Below are positions 31,850-39,945 of a stretch of 39,945 nucleotides of DNA, piece by piece; position 1 is the stretch's first letter, and the number at the start of each line of letters is the position of its first letter. The notes below the pieces were generated by a model that had not been told where the DNA came from, did not search any database, and saw only the letters and a list, made by a program, of their open reading frames with translations. The translations under genes and the position numbers were made by a program. This DNA is from Betaproteobacteria bacterium (GTDB lineage Bacteria > Pseudomonadota > Gammaproteobacteria > Burkholderiales > Burkholderiaceae_C): NCBI GenBank assembly GCA_009921265.1, contig RFYV01000026.1, positions 1 to 39,945 of the forward strand, read 5' to 3'.

Positions 31850-34078
31850 ATGAATACAACTCAAACTCAAAATAAGCCAGATGTACAAATCAATCGCAGA
31901 CATTTTTTAGCAGGTGCGGGCGGCCTCACTTTTGCTATTGGTTTAAGTGAAGGATTAATCACTGGTGCATTCGCACAATCCAACGATAGCAAATCGAGTC
32001 TTTCTGCATGGGTCACCATTGGATTTGATGACACCATTACCATCATGACACCAACAGGTGAAATGGGACAAGGAACGCTCACTTCTTTACCATTGATTCT
32101 TGCAGAAGAACTGGACGCAGATTGGTCACGCGTCAAACCAGAATATGCACCACCGAACCCGCAAATATTTGGAAATCCAAACCCACTTTTAAATGGCGGT
32201 CAAGCGTCGCTTGCAAGTATTGCGGTTACAGGTTACTTTACAAAAATGCGCGTTGCAGGCGCACAAGCGCGACGAATATTGATGGATGCCGTGGCACAAA
32301 AATGGAATGTGCCCTTAAGTGAACTCAGCACTGAACCCAGCACAGTGGTTCATGCCAGCAGCGGTCGAAAAATTCGTTACGGTGAAATAGCCCGTTTTGC
32401 AACCATGCCTACACAAGCACCAAAGATAAATCCCGAAGACCTCAAACCCGTCAATCGATTCCGATTGATTGGAAATAAAAGCATCGGTCGTCTTGATGTG
32501 CCTTCTAAGGTCAATGGCACTGCCAAATATGGAATCGACGTTCAAGTACCTGGAATGGTATTCGCATCGGTTCTGGAGTCTCCCATGGAAGGCGCAAAAC
32601 CCGATTTTGTTTATAGCGCCGACGCCTTAGATATTCCTGGCGTTTTACAAGTCTTGCCACTTCCATTTGGTGTTGCCGTGATTGGTAGCACCGTCGAGGC
32701 CACTCGCGCGGGTCGCAATGCATTAAAAGTTCAAACCACTTGGAACACATCAGGTGTGGTTGCTGCAACTTTTGATTCTGAGCTTGCAAAACCCGCCTAT
32801 GAACGTCATGCAAAGGATCCACAAGCCAAGCCATTGGATCATTTCAAACGTGGAGACGCATCAACTTCATTGCAAAGCGCCAATAAGATCATTGAAAGCA
32901 GTTATTGGACCGAGCATTGTTATCACGCACAAATGGAGCCCATGAATTGTGTGGCGCATGTTGCTGCTGATGAAAAATCTGCTGAGCTGTGGGTCGGTAC
33001 ACAAACTGCATTTTTAGCAACGGTTGTAGCTGCGGGTATTCTCAAAACCACACCCGACAAAATAAAAATTAACCAACAACTCATTGGTGGTGGTTTCGGA
33101 AGAAGAATTGCAGCAGATATCGTTGCACAAACCGTTGTGATTGCTAATGCCATTAAAAAACCGGTCAAACTCATTTTAAGTCGGGAAGACGATATGGCCG
33201 CGGCACGCCCACGTCCAATGACATATCACCGCATGCAAGCGGCCTTGGATCCACAAGGTCAATTGGTGGGATGGCATCACCGAATCGTCGCAGAAAATGT
33301 GGATGCCATTGCCGCTCCACCCAGATTCACTGCACGCGGTGGTCGAGACTATATTGGTTGGAATGGAATGGATATTGAGTACTACAACGTACCCAACATC
33401 ATGGCTGAGGGCGTTCGTGAAGTCCGTGGCATGCGAGTTCAACCGTTGCGTGGCATTGGCTCAGGTCACAATAAATTTGCAGTTGAATGTTTTGTTGACG
33501 AAGTCGCAATCGCGCGCAATATGGATGTTCTCGCGATGCGACTTGAGTTAACCAAACAAGAACCTAGAGCACAAGCAGTTCTTCAAGCTGTTGCAGAAAT
33601 GGCTGATTGGAAAAAACCTCGCAAGGGTCGCGCATTAGGTTTGGCCTTGGCTGAGTACCACGGCACTTTTGCAGCGGGCATTGTTGAAGTCTCACTCAAC
33701 AAAAGTTCAGGAAAAATAAAGGTGCATCAAATCTGGTTGACAGTCGACCCTGGTTTAGTGATACAACACGATAATGTTTTGGCACAACTTGAAGGTGCAG
33801 CGGTATACGGCTTGTCATTGGCTTTGATTGAAGAACTTAATATCCAAAAAGGTGCGGTTGTTCAATCCAATTTTAATGATTACCCTGTTTTGCGAATGAG
33901 CGATATGCCCGAAATTCATACACGTATTATTTCATCCAACGCCCCACCAACGGGTATGGGTGAAATTGGTGTTTTACCAATCGCCCCTGCTATTTCAAAT
34001 GCAATTTTTCAGCTCACAGGTAAACGTTTGAATCATCTGCCGATGTCGCCCAAACGCGTTAAAAAAGTAATTGCTTAA
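31850..34078 (+). CDS. iorB: Molybdopterin-binding large subunit, isoquinoline 1-oxidoreductase/xanthine dehydrogenase family
   Basis: A 742-residue catalytic subunit. A Tat motif NRRHFLAGAGG (Arg16-Arg17) with hydrophobic stretch and AFAQ indicates export by the twin-arginine pathway together with IorA. Molybdenum cofactor regions include GGGFGRRIAADIV and the C-terminal PTGMGEIGVLPIAPAISNA, where the Glu is the catalytic base of this family. The substrate may be a nitrogen heterocycle or an aromatic aldehyde. The subunit pair stands alone, without an electron-accepting cytochrome or XdhC-type cofactor chaperone in this window, so these must be elsewhere. Confidence 0.92.
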   Translation: MNTTQTQNKPDVQINRRHFLAGAGGLTFAIGLSEGLITGAFAQSNDSKSSLSAWVTIGFDDTITIMTPTGEMGQGTLTSLPLILAEELDADWSRVKPEYAPPNPQIFGNPNPLLNGGQASLASIAVTGYFTKMRVAGAQARRILMDAVAQKWNVPLSELSTEPSTVVHASSGRKIRYGEIARFATMPTQAPKINPEDLKPVNRFRLIGNKSIGRLDVPSKVNGTAKYGIDVQVPGMVFASVLESPMEGAKPDFVYSADALDIPGVLQVLPLPFGVAVIGSTVEATRAGRNALKVQTTWNTSGVVAATFDSELAKPAYERHAKDPQAKPLDHFKRGDASTSLQSANKIIESSYWTEHCYHAQMEPMNCVAHVAADEKSAELWVGTQTAFLATVVAAGILKTTPDKIKINQQLIGGGFGRRIAADIVAQTVVIANAIKKPVKLILSREDDMAAARPRPMTYHRMQAALDPQGQLVGWHHRIVAENVDAIAAPPRFTARGGRDYIGWNGMDIEYYNVPNIMAEGVREVRGMRVQPLRGIGSGHNKFAVECFVDEVAIARNMDVLAMRLELTKQEPRAQAVLQAVAEMADWKKPRKGRALGLALAEYHGTFAAGIVEVSLNKSSGKIKVHQIWLTVDPGLVIQHDNVLAQLEGAAVYGLSLALIEELNIQKGAVVQSNFNDYPVLRMSDMPEIHTRIISSNAPPTGMGEIGVLPIAPAISNAIFQLTGKRLNHLPMSPKRVKKVIA

Positions 34079-34112
34079 AGAAATTTAAAAAGCGAAGCCA
34101 AAAACTCTGCAT

Positions 34113-35135
34113 CTATTTGGATTGCATGAGTTTTTGCGCATTGCCACAGCACACTGCGTGAATATCTTGCGGTGTGAGTCCTACATTAAAGATCGAGTTG
34201 ATGCCTTCGCGTATATACATCTCGCCACCCTCAGGGTCAAACGGACAATCGCTGGCAAAAACTACATGATCGGCTCCAAAAAAATCTAAACCACAACGCA
34301 ATGCAGATGCTGAGCCACCCAACACCGTATCGCCATAAAACATTTTGAAATAGTCAATCGGCGCTTTTTGAAGTGACTTTAATACGTTGGCTTCATTGCC
34401 ATCGGCACTGCGCGAACCCAATTGAGCCCACAAGGTTTCTGCTCTTCCACCAAAGTAAGGCAACATGCCTCCACAATGGTGAGTGATGAGTTTGAGTTCA
34501 GGCAATCGATCAAAGAATCCCGAAAAAACCATTCGCGACATGGCCACACTGGTTTCGAATGGCCAGCCCAATACTTGCCACACTTCAAATTTAGATTTTT
34601 CTTCATCGGCATAGTCTGGTTTTTTTGCAAGACGAATCGGATGCATCCAAATCGGCTTCTTGTGGTGATTGGCCATACGCTCAAACACTGCAAAATATTC
34701 GGGGTTGTCCAATGCACGACCGTTAACGCTACTTAAAATTTGTACACCTGCGGCTCCCATGTTGTTGATCGCGTGGTCCATCTCTTCAATAGCTGCTTGC
34801 GGATTGTTCATAGGTAATGACGCAACAAAATTAGGAAAAAAATCAGGCCATTGTTGACACATCGCTTGCATACCTTCATTGGCAATGCGCGCCAATTGAG
34901 GAGAAAGCTCGGGGCCCGCAAGCATCTCAGGAGATGGAACAGCCAGACTCAAAATTTGTTTGACGTCCGGATATTTTTTGAGCATCTCCACGCGCACAGG
35001 AATATCCCAGAGTAATTGCAAACTCGTCATTCGCTTAACCATGCCTGGATCGGTGCTGTATTTTTTCATCTCCTCCAAATAAGTCAGAGGCATGACATGG
35101 TTATAAATATCAATACAAGCTTGCTGTGTTGTCAT
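34113..35135 (-). CDS. ACMSD-like amidohydrolase with altered first metal motif
   Basis: A 340-residue amidohydrolase_2 member. The first metal motif is IDIYNHVMP, with Tyr11 where HxH or ExH is usual, and His13 retained. The other positions are present: PIWMHPIRL, LITHHCGGMLPYFGGR and FASDCPFDPEGG. The loss of one ligand could lower metal affinity, or may be a subfamily feature. Four bases separate it from the upstream Bug receptor gene, so the two are co-transcribed. It faces the IorB gene convergently (34-base gap without a terminator-like stem). It probably acts on an aromatic or meta-cleavage acid. Confidence 0.87.
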   Translation of the reverse strand: MTTQQACIDIYNHVMPLTYLEEMKKYSTDPGMVKRMTSLQLLWDIPVRVEMLKKYPDVKQILSLAVPSPEMLAGPELSPQLARIANEGMQAMCQQWPDFFPNFVASLPMNNPQAAIEEMDHAINNMGAAGVQILSSVNGRALDNPEYFAVFERMANHHKKPIWMHPIRLAKKPDYADEEKSKFEVWQVLGWPFETSVAMSRMVFSGFFDRLPELKLITHHCGGMLPYFGGRAETLWAQLGSRSADGNEANVLKSLQKAPIDYFKMFYGDTVLGGSASALRCGLDFFGADHVVFASDCPFDPEGGEMYIREGINSIFNVGLTPQDIHAVCCGNAQKLMQSK

Positions 35136-35139
35136 AGAT

Positions 35140-36129
35140 TTAATTCAAAGGAATGTTGGCCTGTTGAACTAATTTTTTCCATCGGTCCAAATCGGTTTTG
35201 ATGATGTCTCTTAATTGATCGCTGGTGGATAGGCGAACAAAAATTCCTGAGTCTGACAATTGTTTTTTCACTTCATCCATTAGCATCACGTCAGAAAAAT
35301 CTTTGTGAATTTTGGCTTGTATGTCTTTGGGTGTGTTGCTGGGACTCAGAACCGCATACCAAGGAAACAAATTTTCCATCTCAGGCAATCCTTGCTCAGT
35401 GAAAGTGGGTACATCAGGCATGAGTTCTGATCTCTTAGCGCCCGTAACGGCCAACATTTTTATTTTTCCAGATTTTGCTAATGGCAGGAGAGAATTAAAA
35501 GTGGCAAACATCATTTGCACTTGTCCACCAATCAAATCGGTTTGTGCTCCTGCAAGTCCTTTGTAGGGCACATGCAGAAGATCCAAGCCCCGAAGTGTTT
35601 TGAGGTACTCCATATTGAGGTGATGGGGCGTGCCGCTTCCGGGTGTTCCATAATTGAGTTGCCCTGGTTTGCTTTTGATGTATGCAAAGAGACTGTTTAA
35701 ATCTTTTGCAGGCACATCGTTATTGATGGCCATCACATAGGTGGCCACTGCAAGCCGAGAAATCGGTGCTAAGTCATTAATTGGATCGTAGGGCAAACTT
35801 TTATATATGGCTGGCGTCATTGTCATCGTATCAATGGCCATCAGCAAGGTGTAACCATCGGGCACAGCTTTGGCCACTTTGTCTGTGCCTAGATTTCCAC
35901 TCGCACCCGCGCGGTTATCGACAACCACGGCTTGTTTCCATTTTTCGGAAAGCTTAGGCCCCACAATTCTGGCAATCGTGTCGCTTCCACTCCCCGATGT
36001 AAACGGAACGACCAAGGTAACGGGTCGATTGGGAAAGTTATTGGCACCCGTCTGCGCGATGGCTTGAAAACCAAGTAGCACATACAAAGAAACAACGGCC
36101 CATGACAAAAATAATTTTTTACTGCGCAT
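35140..36129 (-). CDS. Bug-family tripartite tricarboxylate-type receptor
   Basis: A 329-residue periplasmic receptor. Signal peptide RSKKLFLSWAVVSLYVLLGFQAIAQ, then VTLVVPFTSGSGSDTIARIVG and VDNRAGASGNLGTDKVAKAVPDGYT, the Bug-family opening motifs, and YGTPGSGTPHHLNMEYLK. ATG 36129 has GGAG six bases upstream; GTG at 36141 is a less likely start. It sits between another Bug gene and the amidohydrolase in a co-oriented run. No membrane components of a TTT transporter are in the window. Confidence 0.93.
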   Translation of the reverse strand: MRSKKLFLSWAVVSLYVLLGFQAIAQTGANNFPNRPVTLVVPFTSGSGSDTIARIVGPKLSEKWKQAVVVDNRAGASGNLGTDKVAKAVPDGYTLLMAIDTMTMTPAIYKSLPYDPINDLAPISRLAVATYVMAINNDVPAKDLNSLFAYIKSKPGQLNYGTPGSGTPHHLNMEYLKTLRGLDLLHVPYKGLAGAQTDLIGGQVQMMFATFNSLLPLAKSGKIKMLAVTGAKRSELMPDVPTFTEQGLPEMENLFPWYAVLSPSNTPKDIQAKIHKDFSDVMLMDEVKKQLSDSGIFVRLSTSDQLRDIIKTDLDRWKKLVQQANIPLN

Positions 36130-36158
36130 ACGAGTCTCCACAAAAAAATGATTTGAAA

Positions 36159-37124
36159 TTATTCAATCGACATTTTTGCGCTCTTGACGATGTCAGCAAA
36201 TTTTTTGGAGTGTGCTTCGGCTTCTTTTTGAACATCGACAGGTGAACCCAGCCATGCTTCAAATCCAAAGGTACCCATGTTTTTTTGCACCTCTGGGTCG
36301 CTCAATGCGTTTTTCATTTCTAAATTAAATTTGTCAATGGCTGATTTGGGCGTGCCTCGCATTGCATAAATCGCGACCCAAGTTTTGAGTTCAAAATTTT
36401 TGGGGCCTTGCGCTTCAGTGACGGTTGGAATGTCGGTGTAGCCTGCCAATCGTTTGGGAGCAGCGATGGCTAAAAATTTAACCTTCTTGGCACGGTACAA
36501 AGGCCCTGCAGAGGCTGCCGTTCCAAATGCCCAATCAACGTCGCCATTGTCAACCGCCGTATAGACCTGTGGCAATTCTTTGAATGGAATGTGCGACATC
36601 GGCGCACCTATTTCGGCTTCCAACATGGCGGCGCCCACGTGCCCTGCACTACCTATGCCCCATGAGCCATAGGTGAGTGTTCCTTTTTTTTCTTTGGCAG
36701 CAACCACTAAATCGGCCACGCTATTCCATTTGGAGTTGATGGGTACAACGATGAAAAAATTAGTCCAATAAAAAGGCGCGGCAGGCTCAAATTCTTTGTT
36801 GAATTCAAAAGGCATTTTTTTAAACAAATGCTGTTGCAAAGATACATGCGTGTTATCGACTTGCAAAAATGTATAACCATCTACAGAAGATTTTCTAACC
36901 ACATCGGCTGCAATCCAACCGTTGCCGCCAGGGCGGTTATCGATCATCAAAGGTTGGCTCATTGATTTACTCATTTTTTCACCCACGCCACGAAGCAATG
37001 CGTCGGGCCCGCTACCCGCAGAAAATGAGGTGAGGATTTTGATGGGCTTGTCGGGATAATTTTGTGCAAATAATGAACTGATCGCCAATGCACTCATAAC
37101 GCATGTGATTAATAATTTTTTCAT
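36159..37124 (-). CDS. Bug-family tripartite tricarboxylate-type receptor
   Basis: A 321-residue receptor, related to but clearly different from its neighbour. Signal peptide KKLLITCVMSALAISSLFAQ; motifs ILTSFSAGSGPDALLRGVG, MIDNRPGGNGWIAADVVRKSS and LTYGSWGIGSAGHVGAAML. ATG 37124 with AGGAGA is preferred over the 13-codon extension that reaches into the monooxygenase stop. It follows the monooxygenase gene by about 35 bases and probably captures its substrate or a related compound. Confidence 0.93.
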   Translation of the reverse strand: MKKLLITCVMSALAISSLFAQNYPDKPIKILTSFSAGSGPDALLRGVGEKMSKSMSQPLMIDNRPGGNGWIAADVVRKSSVDGYTFLQVDNTHVSLQQHLFKKMPFEFNKEFEPAAPFYWTNFFIVVPINSKWNSVADLVVAAKEKKGTLTYGSWGIGSAGHVGAAMLEAEIGAPMSHIPFKELPQVYTAVDNGDVDWAFGTAASAGPLYRAKKVKFLAIAAPKRLAGYTDIPTVTEAQGPKNFELKTWVAIYAMRGTPKSAIDKFNLEMKNALSDPEVQKNMGTFGFEAWLGSPVDVQKEAEAHSKKFADIVKSAKMSIE

Positions 37125-37159
37125 GGTTGTCTCCTGTTTTTTGTTGATTCTAAATGGAA

Positions 37160-38776
37160 TCACTGTCCTGTGATTTGTTTCAAAAATGCCTTTTTATCGA
37201 TAGGAATGTCATCACCGCGCCAAGCCACGTGTTGATCGGGTCGAATCAATGTGAATCGCTTGGGGTACAACTCAGCAATACCCGACTCTTGAGGTGAAAT
37301 GATCTTGCATGGTATTGCAAAAGATTTCATTTCAAGTTGAAAGTCTTGCAGTTGGCTTGAATCAGGGCTGTGAGCGATGAGGGTATACCCGAGGCTGAAA
37401 TGATCGAAAAGCGAAGTTCCATCGTGCAACCATGCGTGAGGTGCCAAACAACCTGCGCGTGAAGACGCGACGTAGTTAATAAAGTCGTGAGGTGGATAAG
37501 GCGCACCATCGTAAACAACGATGGGTGACTGCTCGTAGCGATAACCCAAGATCACACCTAGCGTTGAAAATTCACGCAGTTTGGTGCTCTCAATTTTTTG
37601 CCCCACTTGATGACGCAAAGCCGCGCCTTGTGGTGTGGCGTCTTCTAATCCATCGACCCATAATTGATTACCCAATACAGAATGATTAACGACCGCTTCG
37701 TTCATTACAAAATCGTGCACTTGACGTCGTTCGATTTCATAACTGTTGAGTAAATGAGGGCCGCCCCAACCTTGTAAGTGAGCTGCGATTTTCCAACCCA
37801 AATCAACACCATCGGCAATTCCCATGTTCATGCCGTAGCCACCAAATGGCGGATGCAAATGGCACGCGTCGCCAGCCAAAAAAATTCGTTTGTCTTGATA
37901 TTTATTTGCAATCAAACGACTGGCAATCCATTCGTCGGATGAAAGAACTTCGTAGGGCAAATCAATACCCGTTGATTTTTTAATCAACTCAGTTGACGCG
38001 TTGATATCGAACTTGGCGTCTTTGGGCAAACCCGTTGGCATAAAAAACCATTTGTCTTTGTCCATCGGACCAATGAGGCCAGGTGCATCGGGATTGACTT
38101 GCCAATACATGATGGCGGGACCGAGTTGATGCGCCTGATCCAAACCTGGTGCACGAAACACGATGTTGTAATTTTTGGAAAGACCGTGCACGCCTTCCAT
38201 TTTTGCGCCGATTTCTTCTCGCACTTTGCTGCGTGAACCGTCAGAGCCGATTAAAAATTTAGCTTTGATCGGGAGCACTTCGTTATTTTGTAATGACTTA
38301 ACGGTTGCAACCACGCTGTGGTCGTCTTGTGATGCACTGACCAATTCGGTATTGAATACGATTTGCACATGCGGCAGTGATTGAGCGTGTTTTCGCATCA
38401 CCTCCTCGACGGTGTATTGCGGCACCCATTGCGAATGTTCGGAGTACAAAGGGTTGCGGCCTGGCGCACAATAAAAAGCATTTTCAAACCGCATGAGTTC
38501 AAACGCAGACAGTCGCGTACAAAAAATAACATTGGATGGATAGTTCATGCCCAAGGGAGACTCTTTGCGCAGTTCGTGTGCAATCCCCCAGCGACGAAAG
38601 TGTTCTCGCGTGCGTGCGTTGGTGGTTTTGGCTCTGGGCGCATAACCCACGCGCTCGTTGCGCTCCACCACCAAGCACGAAATTTGTCGATGTCCCAACT
38701 CAATAGCAAGCGCAAGACCCACAGGCCCTGCACCCACAATCACGACATCAACGGGTTTTAAATTTTGAAGTGACAT
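37160..38776 (-). CDS. FAD-dependent aromatic monooxygenase (MhpA/PheA-like)
   Basis: A 538-residue flavoprotein hydroxylase of the group A (PHBH-fold) type. FAD/NAD motifs are in the expected order: VVIVGAGPVGLALAIEL (GxGxxG at 15-20), the DG motif FLIGSDGSRSKVREEIG and RIFLAGDACHLHPPFGGYGMNMGIAD, the GD motif. A thioredoxin-like C-terminal domain of the MhpA/phenol hydroxylase type is suggested by the length. It would hydroxylate a phenolic or hydroxy-aromatic acid. Transport genes on both sides (NMT1-like ABC receptor upstream, Bug receptors downstream) support a role in uptake-linked degradation. The ribosome-binding site is weak. Confidence 0.93.
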   Translation of the reverse strand: MSLQNLKPVDVVIVGAGPVGLALAIELGHRQISCLVVERNERVGYAPRAKTTNARTREHFRRWGIAHELRKESPLGMNYPSNVIFCTRLSAFELMRFENAFYCAPGRNPLYSEHSQWVPQYTVEEVMRKHAQSLPHVQIVFNTELVSASQDDHSVVATVKSLQNNEVLPIKAKFLIGSDGSRSKVREEIGAKMEGVHGLSKNYNIVFRAPGLDQAHQLGPAIMYWQVNPDAPGLIGPMDKDKWFFMPTGLPKDAKFDINASTELIKKSTGIDLPYEVLSSDEWIASRLIANKYQDKRIFLAGDACHLHPPFGGYGMNMGIADGVDLGWKIAAHLQGWGGPHLLNSYEIERRQVHDFVMNEAVVNHSVLGNQLWVDGLEDATPQGAALRHQVGQKIESTKLREFSTLGVILGYRYEQSPIVVYDGAPYPPHDFINYVASSRAGCLAPHAWLHDGTSLFDHFSLGYTLIAHSPDSSQLQDFQLEMKSFAIPCKIISPQESGIAELYPKRFTLIRPDQHVAWRGDDIPIDKKAFLKQITGQ

Positions 38777-38781
38777 CTGTT

Positions 38782-39786
38782 TTATTTGCGTAATTCTTTA
38801 CCGACTGATTGATTGACGAAATCAAACACAGCAACTTTTTTTAAATCGACATCGCCCGCTTTATACAGGCCCGCCTTGACCATCTTGTCATAAAAATCTT
38901 TGACACGATTGGCATTCATGGCGCCAATGCCACGATCCAAGGCCTCACCCGATTCCACCACACCTTGTTGTTTCATCAAAGCCACCGATCGCTCAAGCTC
39001 ATCGTCGGAGAGTTCTGGATTTTCTTTTCGCATCAACGCGTTGGCGGCCTTGCGATCTGCATACAAATAGTTGTACCACCCTCGAATCGATGCATCGACA
39101 AACCGTTTGATTAAATCTGGATTTTTTTGAACCATTTCGGCATGGGCCTCAATGAGCGTGGAATAGGTTGAGAATCCATGATCGGCTAATAAATGAACAA
39201 CGGGTTTGAATTTGCCTTGGTTTTCGATGTAAATAGGTTCTGCAACCGAATAGCCTTGTTGCACTGAAGTTTTGGAAGCCAAAAAAGGAGACAAGTTGTA
39301 GTTGTAGGGCTTGAGTTGCTCGTCTTTGAACCCGTGTTGAACTTTGAGCCATTGCCACCAACTGAATTGCCCATCTTTAGCAACCATCACAACGGTCGCC
39401 TTGGCCAATGCAGCAAAGTTTTCATAGCCTTGCCCCGGATGTGCAATGAGAGCCTGAGGATCTTTTTGAAACATAGCGGCCACTGCAACCGTGGGCACAC
39501 CGTTTTTGACGTTGTCGAAAGGATGAAGCAAATTACCCGTCATCAAAAATTGAATTTTTCCTGCGGCCAATAAGGGGCGATTGTTGACTTGTGGACCGCC
39601 TTGTTGAATCGTTACATTCAAACCTGCTTTGGTATATGTGCCGTCCACCAGTGCTTGATAAAAACCGCCGTGCGCGGCTTGTGCTTTCCAATTGGTTGCA
39701 AAAATAACTTTGTCTTGCGCCAGCACTTGTATGCAAGAAAAGATACATGTTAATGCGATCGAAACCGATAGAAATTTGTTTTTCAT
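38782..39786 (-). CDS. ABC transporter substrate-binding protein, NMT1/THI5-like
   Basis: A 334-residue periplasmic receptor. The signal peptide is KNKFLSVSIALTCIFSCIQVLAQ, then VIFATNWKAQAAHGGFYQALVDGTY, a classic NMT1/THI5 opening (ATNWxAxxxHGG), and PQVNNRPLLAAGKIQF. ATG 39786 follows AGAGGA closely; the longer in-frame start at 39813 overlaps the permease gene. Relatives bind pyrimidine-type, thiamine-precursor, sulfonate or aromatic acid ligands; the neighbouring monooxygenase hints at an aromatic ring compound. Its permease precedes it. Confidence 0.92.
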   Translation of the reverse strand: MKNKFLSVSIALTCIFSCIQVLAQDKVIFATNWKAQAAHGGFYQALVDGTYTKAGLNVTIQQGGPQVNNRPLLAAGKIQFLMTGNLLHPFDNVKNGVPTVAVAAMFQKDPQALIAHPGQGYENFAALAKATVVMVAKDGQFSWWQWLKVQHGFKDEQLKPYNYNLSPFLASKTSVQQGYSVAEPIYIENQGKFKPVVHLLADHGFSTYSTLIEAHAEMVQKNPDLIKRFVDASIRGWYNYLYADRKAANALMRKENPELSDDELERSVALMKQQGVVESGEALDRGIGAMNANRVKDFYDKMVKAGLYKAGDVDLKKVAVFDFVNQSVGKELRK

Positions 39787-39796
39787 AAAGTCCTCT

Positions 39797-39945
39797 TTAA
39801 ATTTCTGAATCATGCCAATGTTCTAAAAAAAATACTGACAACTGATTCAACAAAGAAAAAATGGCAACGCCTGTTAAAGAAACCAACACTAAAGCTGCAA
39901 ACATTTTAGGCGTTTCTGTTCTAAAGCTGGCCTCTAGGATGCGAG
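39797..39945 (-). CDS. ABC transporter permease, C-terminal end (continues past the window)
   Basis: Only the last 48 codons are present, read on the minus strand from the right edge to a TAA at 39799-39797. The residues (LEASFRTETPKMFAALVLVS, then GVAIFSLLNQLSVFFLEHWH) end in a membrane helix and short hydrophilic tail like SsuC/ThiX-type permeases. Its stop lies 10 bases before the start of the NMT1-like receptor, whose transport partner it must be. The fragment is short, so the family call rests on context as much as on sequence. Confidence 0.7.
   Translation of the reverse strand, partial: RILEASFRTETPKMFAALVLVSLTGVAIFSLLNQLSVFFLEHWHDSEI

Noticed and set aside
38381-38761. Plus-strand frame opposite the FAD monooxygenase
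   Set aside because: It mirrors the N-terminal Rossmann region of a strongly supported gene; high Arg/His content is typical of antisense frames.

Overview
The window reads as a chromosomal segment of a Burkholderiales-type betaproteobacterium with moderately low G+C and very tight gene packing. This rests on three Bug-family solute receptors with no membrane partners, an isoquinoline-oxidoreductase-type molybdenum hydroxylase, ACMSD-like amidohydrolases, Ssu/Tau/NMT1-type ABC genes and an AT-leaning codon choice. No rRNA, tRNA, transposase, prophage, CRISPR array or integrase was recognised, and no intergenic gap exceeds about 250 bases.

Layout. 1-4583 (minus): an ABC ATPase, permease and N-acyl-D-amino-acid deacylase joined by two ATGA overlaps, preceded by a serine hydrolase and a zinc alcohol dehydrogenase. 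4690-6642: a MipA/OmpV-like outer-membrane protein, YggT, and a Lon-substrate-domain protein. 6676-9977 (plus): a metal-uptake cluster (small CxxC protein, outer-membrane barrel, ZnuA-like receptor, ZnuB-like permease) with no ATPase, followed by a Kef-type antiporter. 11744-13839 (minus): a Tyr/Pro-rich secreted protein and a TrhO tRNA hydroxylase fused to a GST domain. 14083-16476: a Kelch lipoprotein and a small outer-membrane barrel. 16547-22448: a catabolic group of SMP-30-like lactonase, enolase-superfamily enzyme, Bug receptor, ACMSD-like amidohydrolase, NUDT19-like Nudix hydrolase and MhpD-like hydratase. 22474-23857: a yybP-ykoY (Mn2+) riboswitch driving a TerC-family membrane protein and a small partner. 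23864-31223: a frameshifted SUMF1-domain gene, a thioesterase, a SulP-STAS-cNMP transporter, DUF1345, zwf, a BPL_N amidotransferase-like protein and a membrane-anchored Mrr-like protein. 31388-34078: IorA/IorB-like molybdenum hydroxylase. 34113-39945 (minus): a co-oriented run of ABC permease (cut by the window edge), NMT1-like receptor, FAD monooxygenase, two Bug receptors and a second ACMSD-like amidohydrolase.

How it fits together. The right third and the 16.5-22.4 kb block look like uptake and degradation of aromatic or N-heteroaromatic acids: capture by Bug or NMT1 receptors, hydroxylation by the molybdenum and flavin enzymes, and processing by ACMSD-like, hydratase and lactonase enzymes. 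The pathway order is inference. No transcriptional regulator was recognised anywhere in the window, so regulation visible here is limited to the riboswitch, translational coupling and a perfect inverted repeat before the SMP-30 gene. The strongest unusual items are the Mn riboswitch-terC unit, the A7 frameshift in the SUMF1 gene, the TrhO-GST fusion, the ATPase-less metal importer and the SulP-STAS-cNMP fusion.
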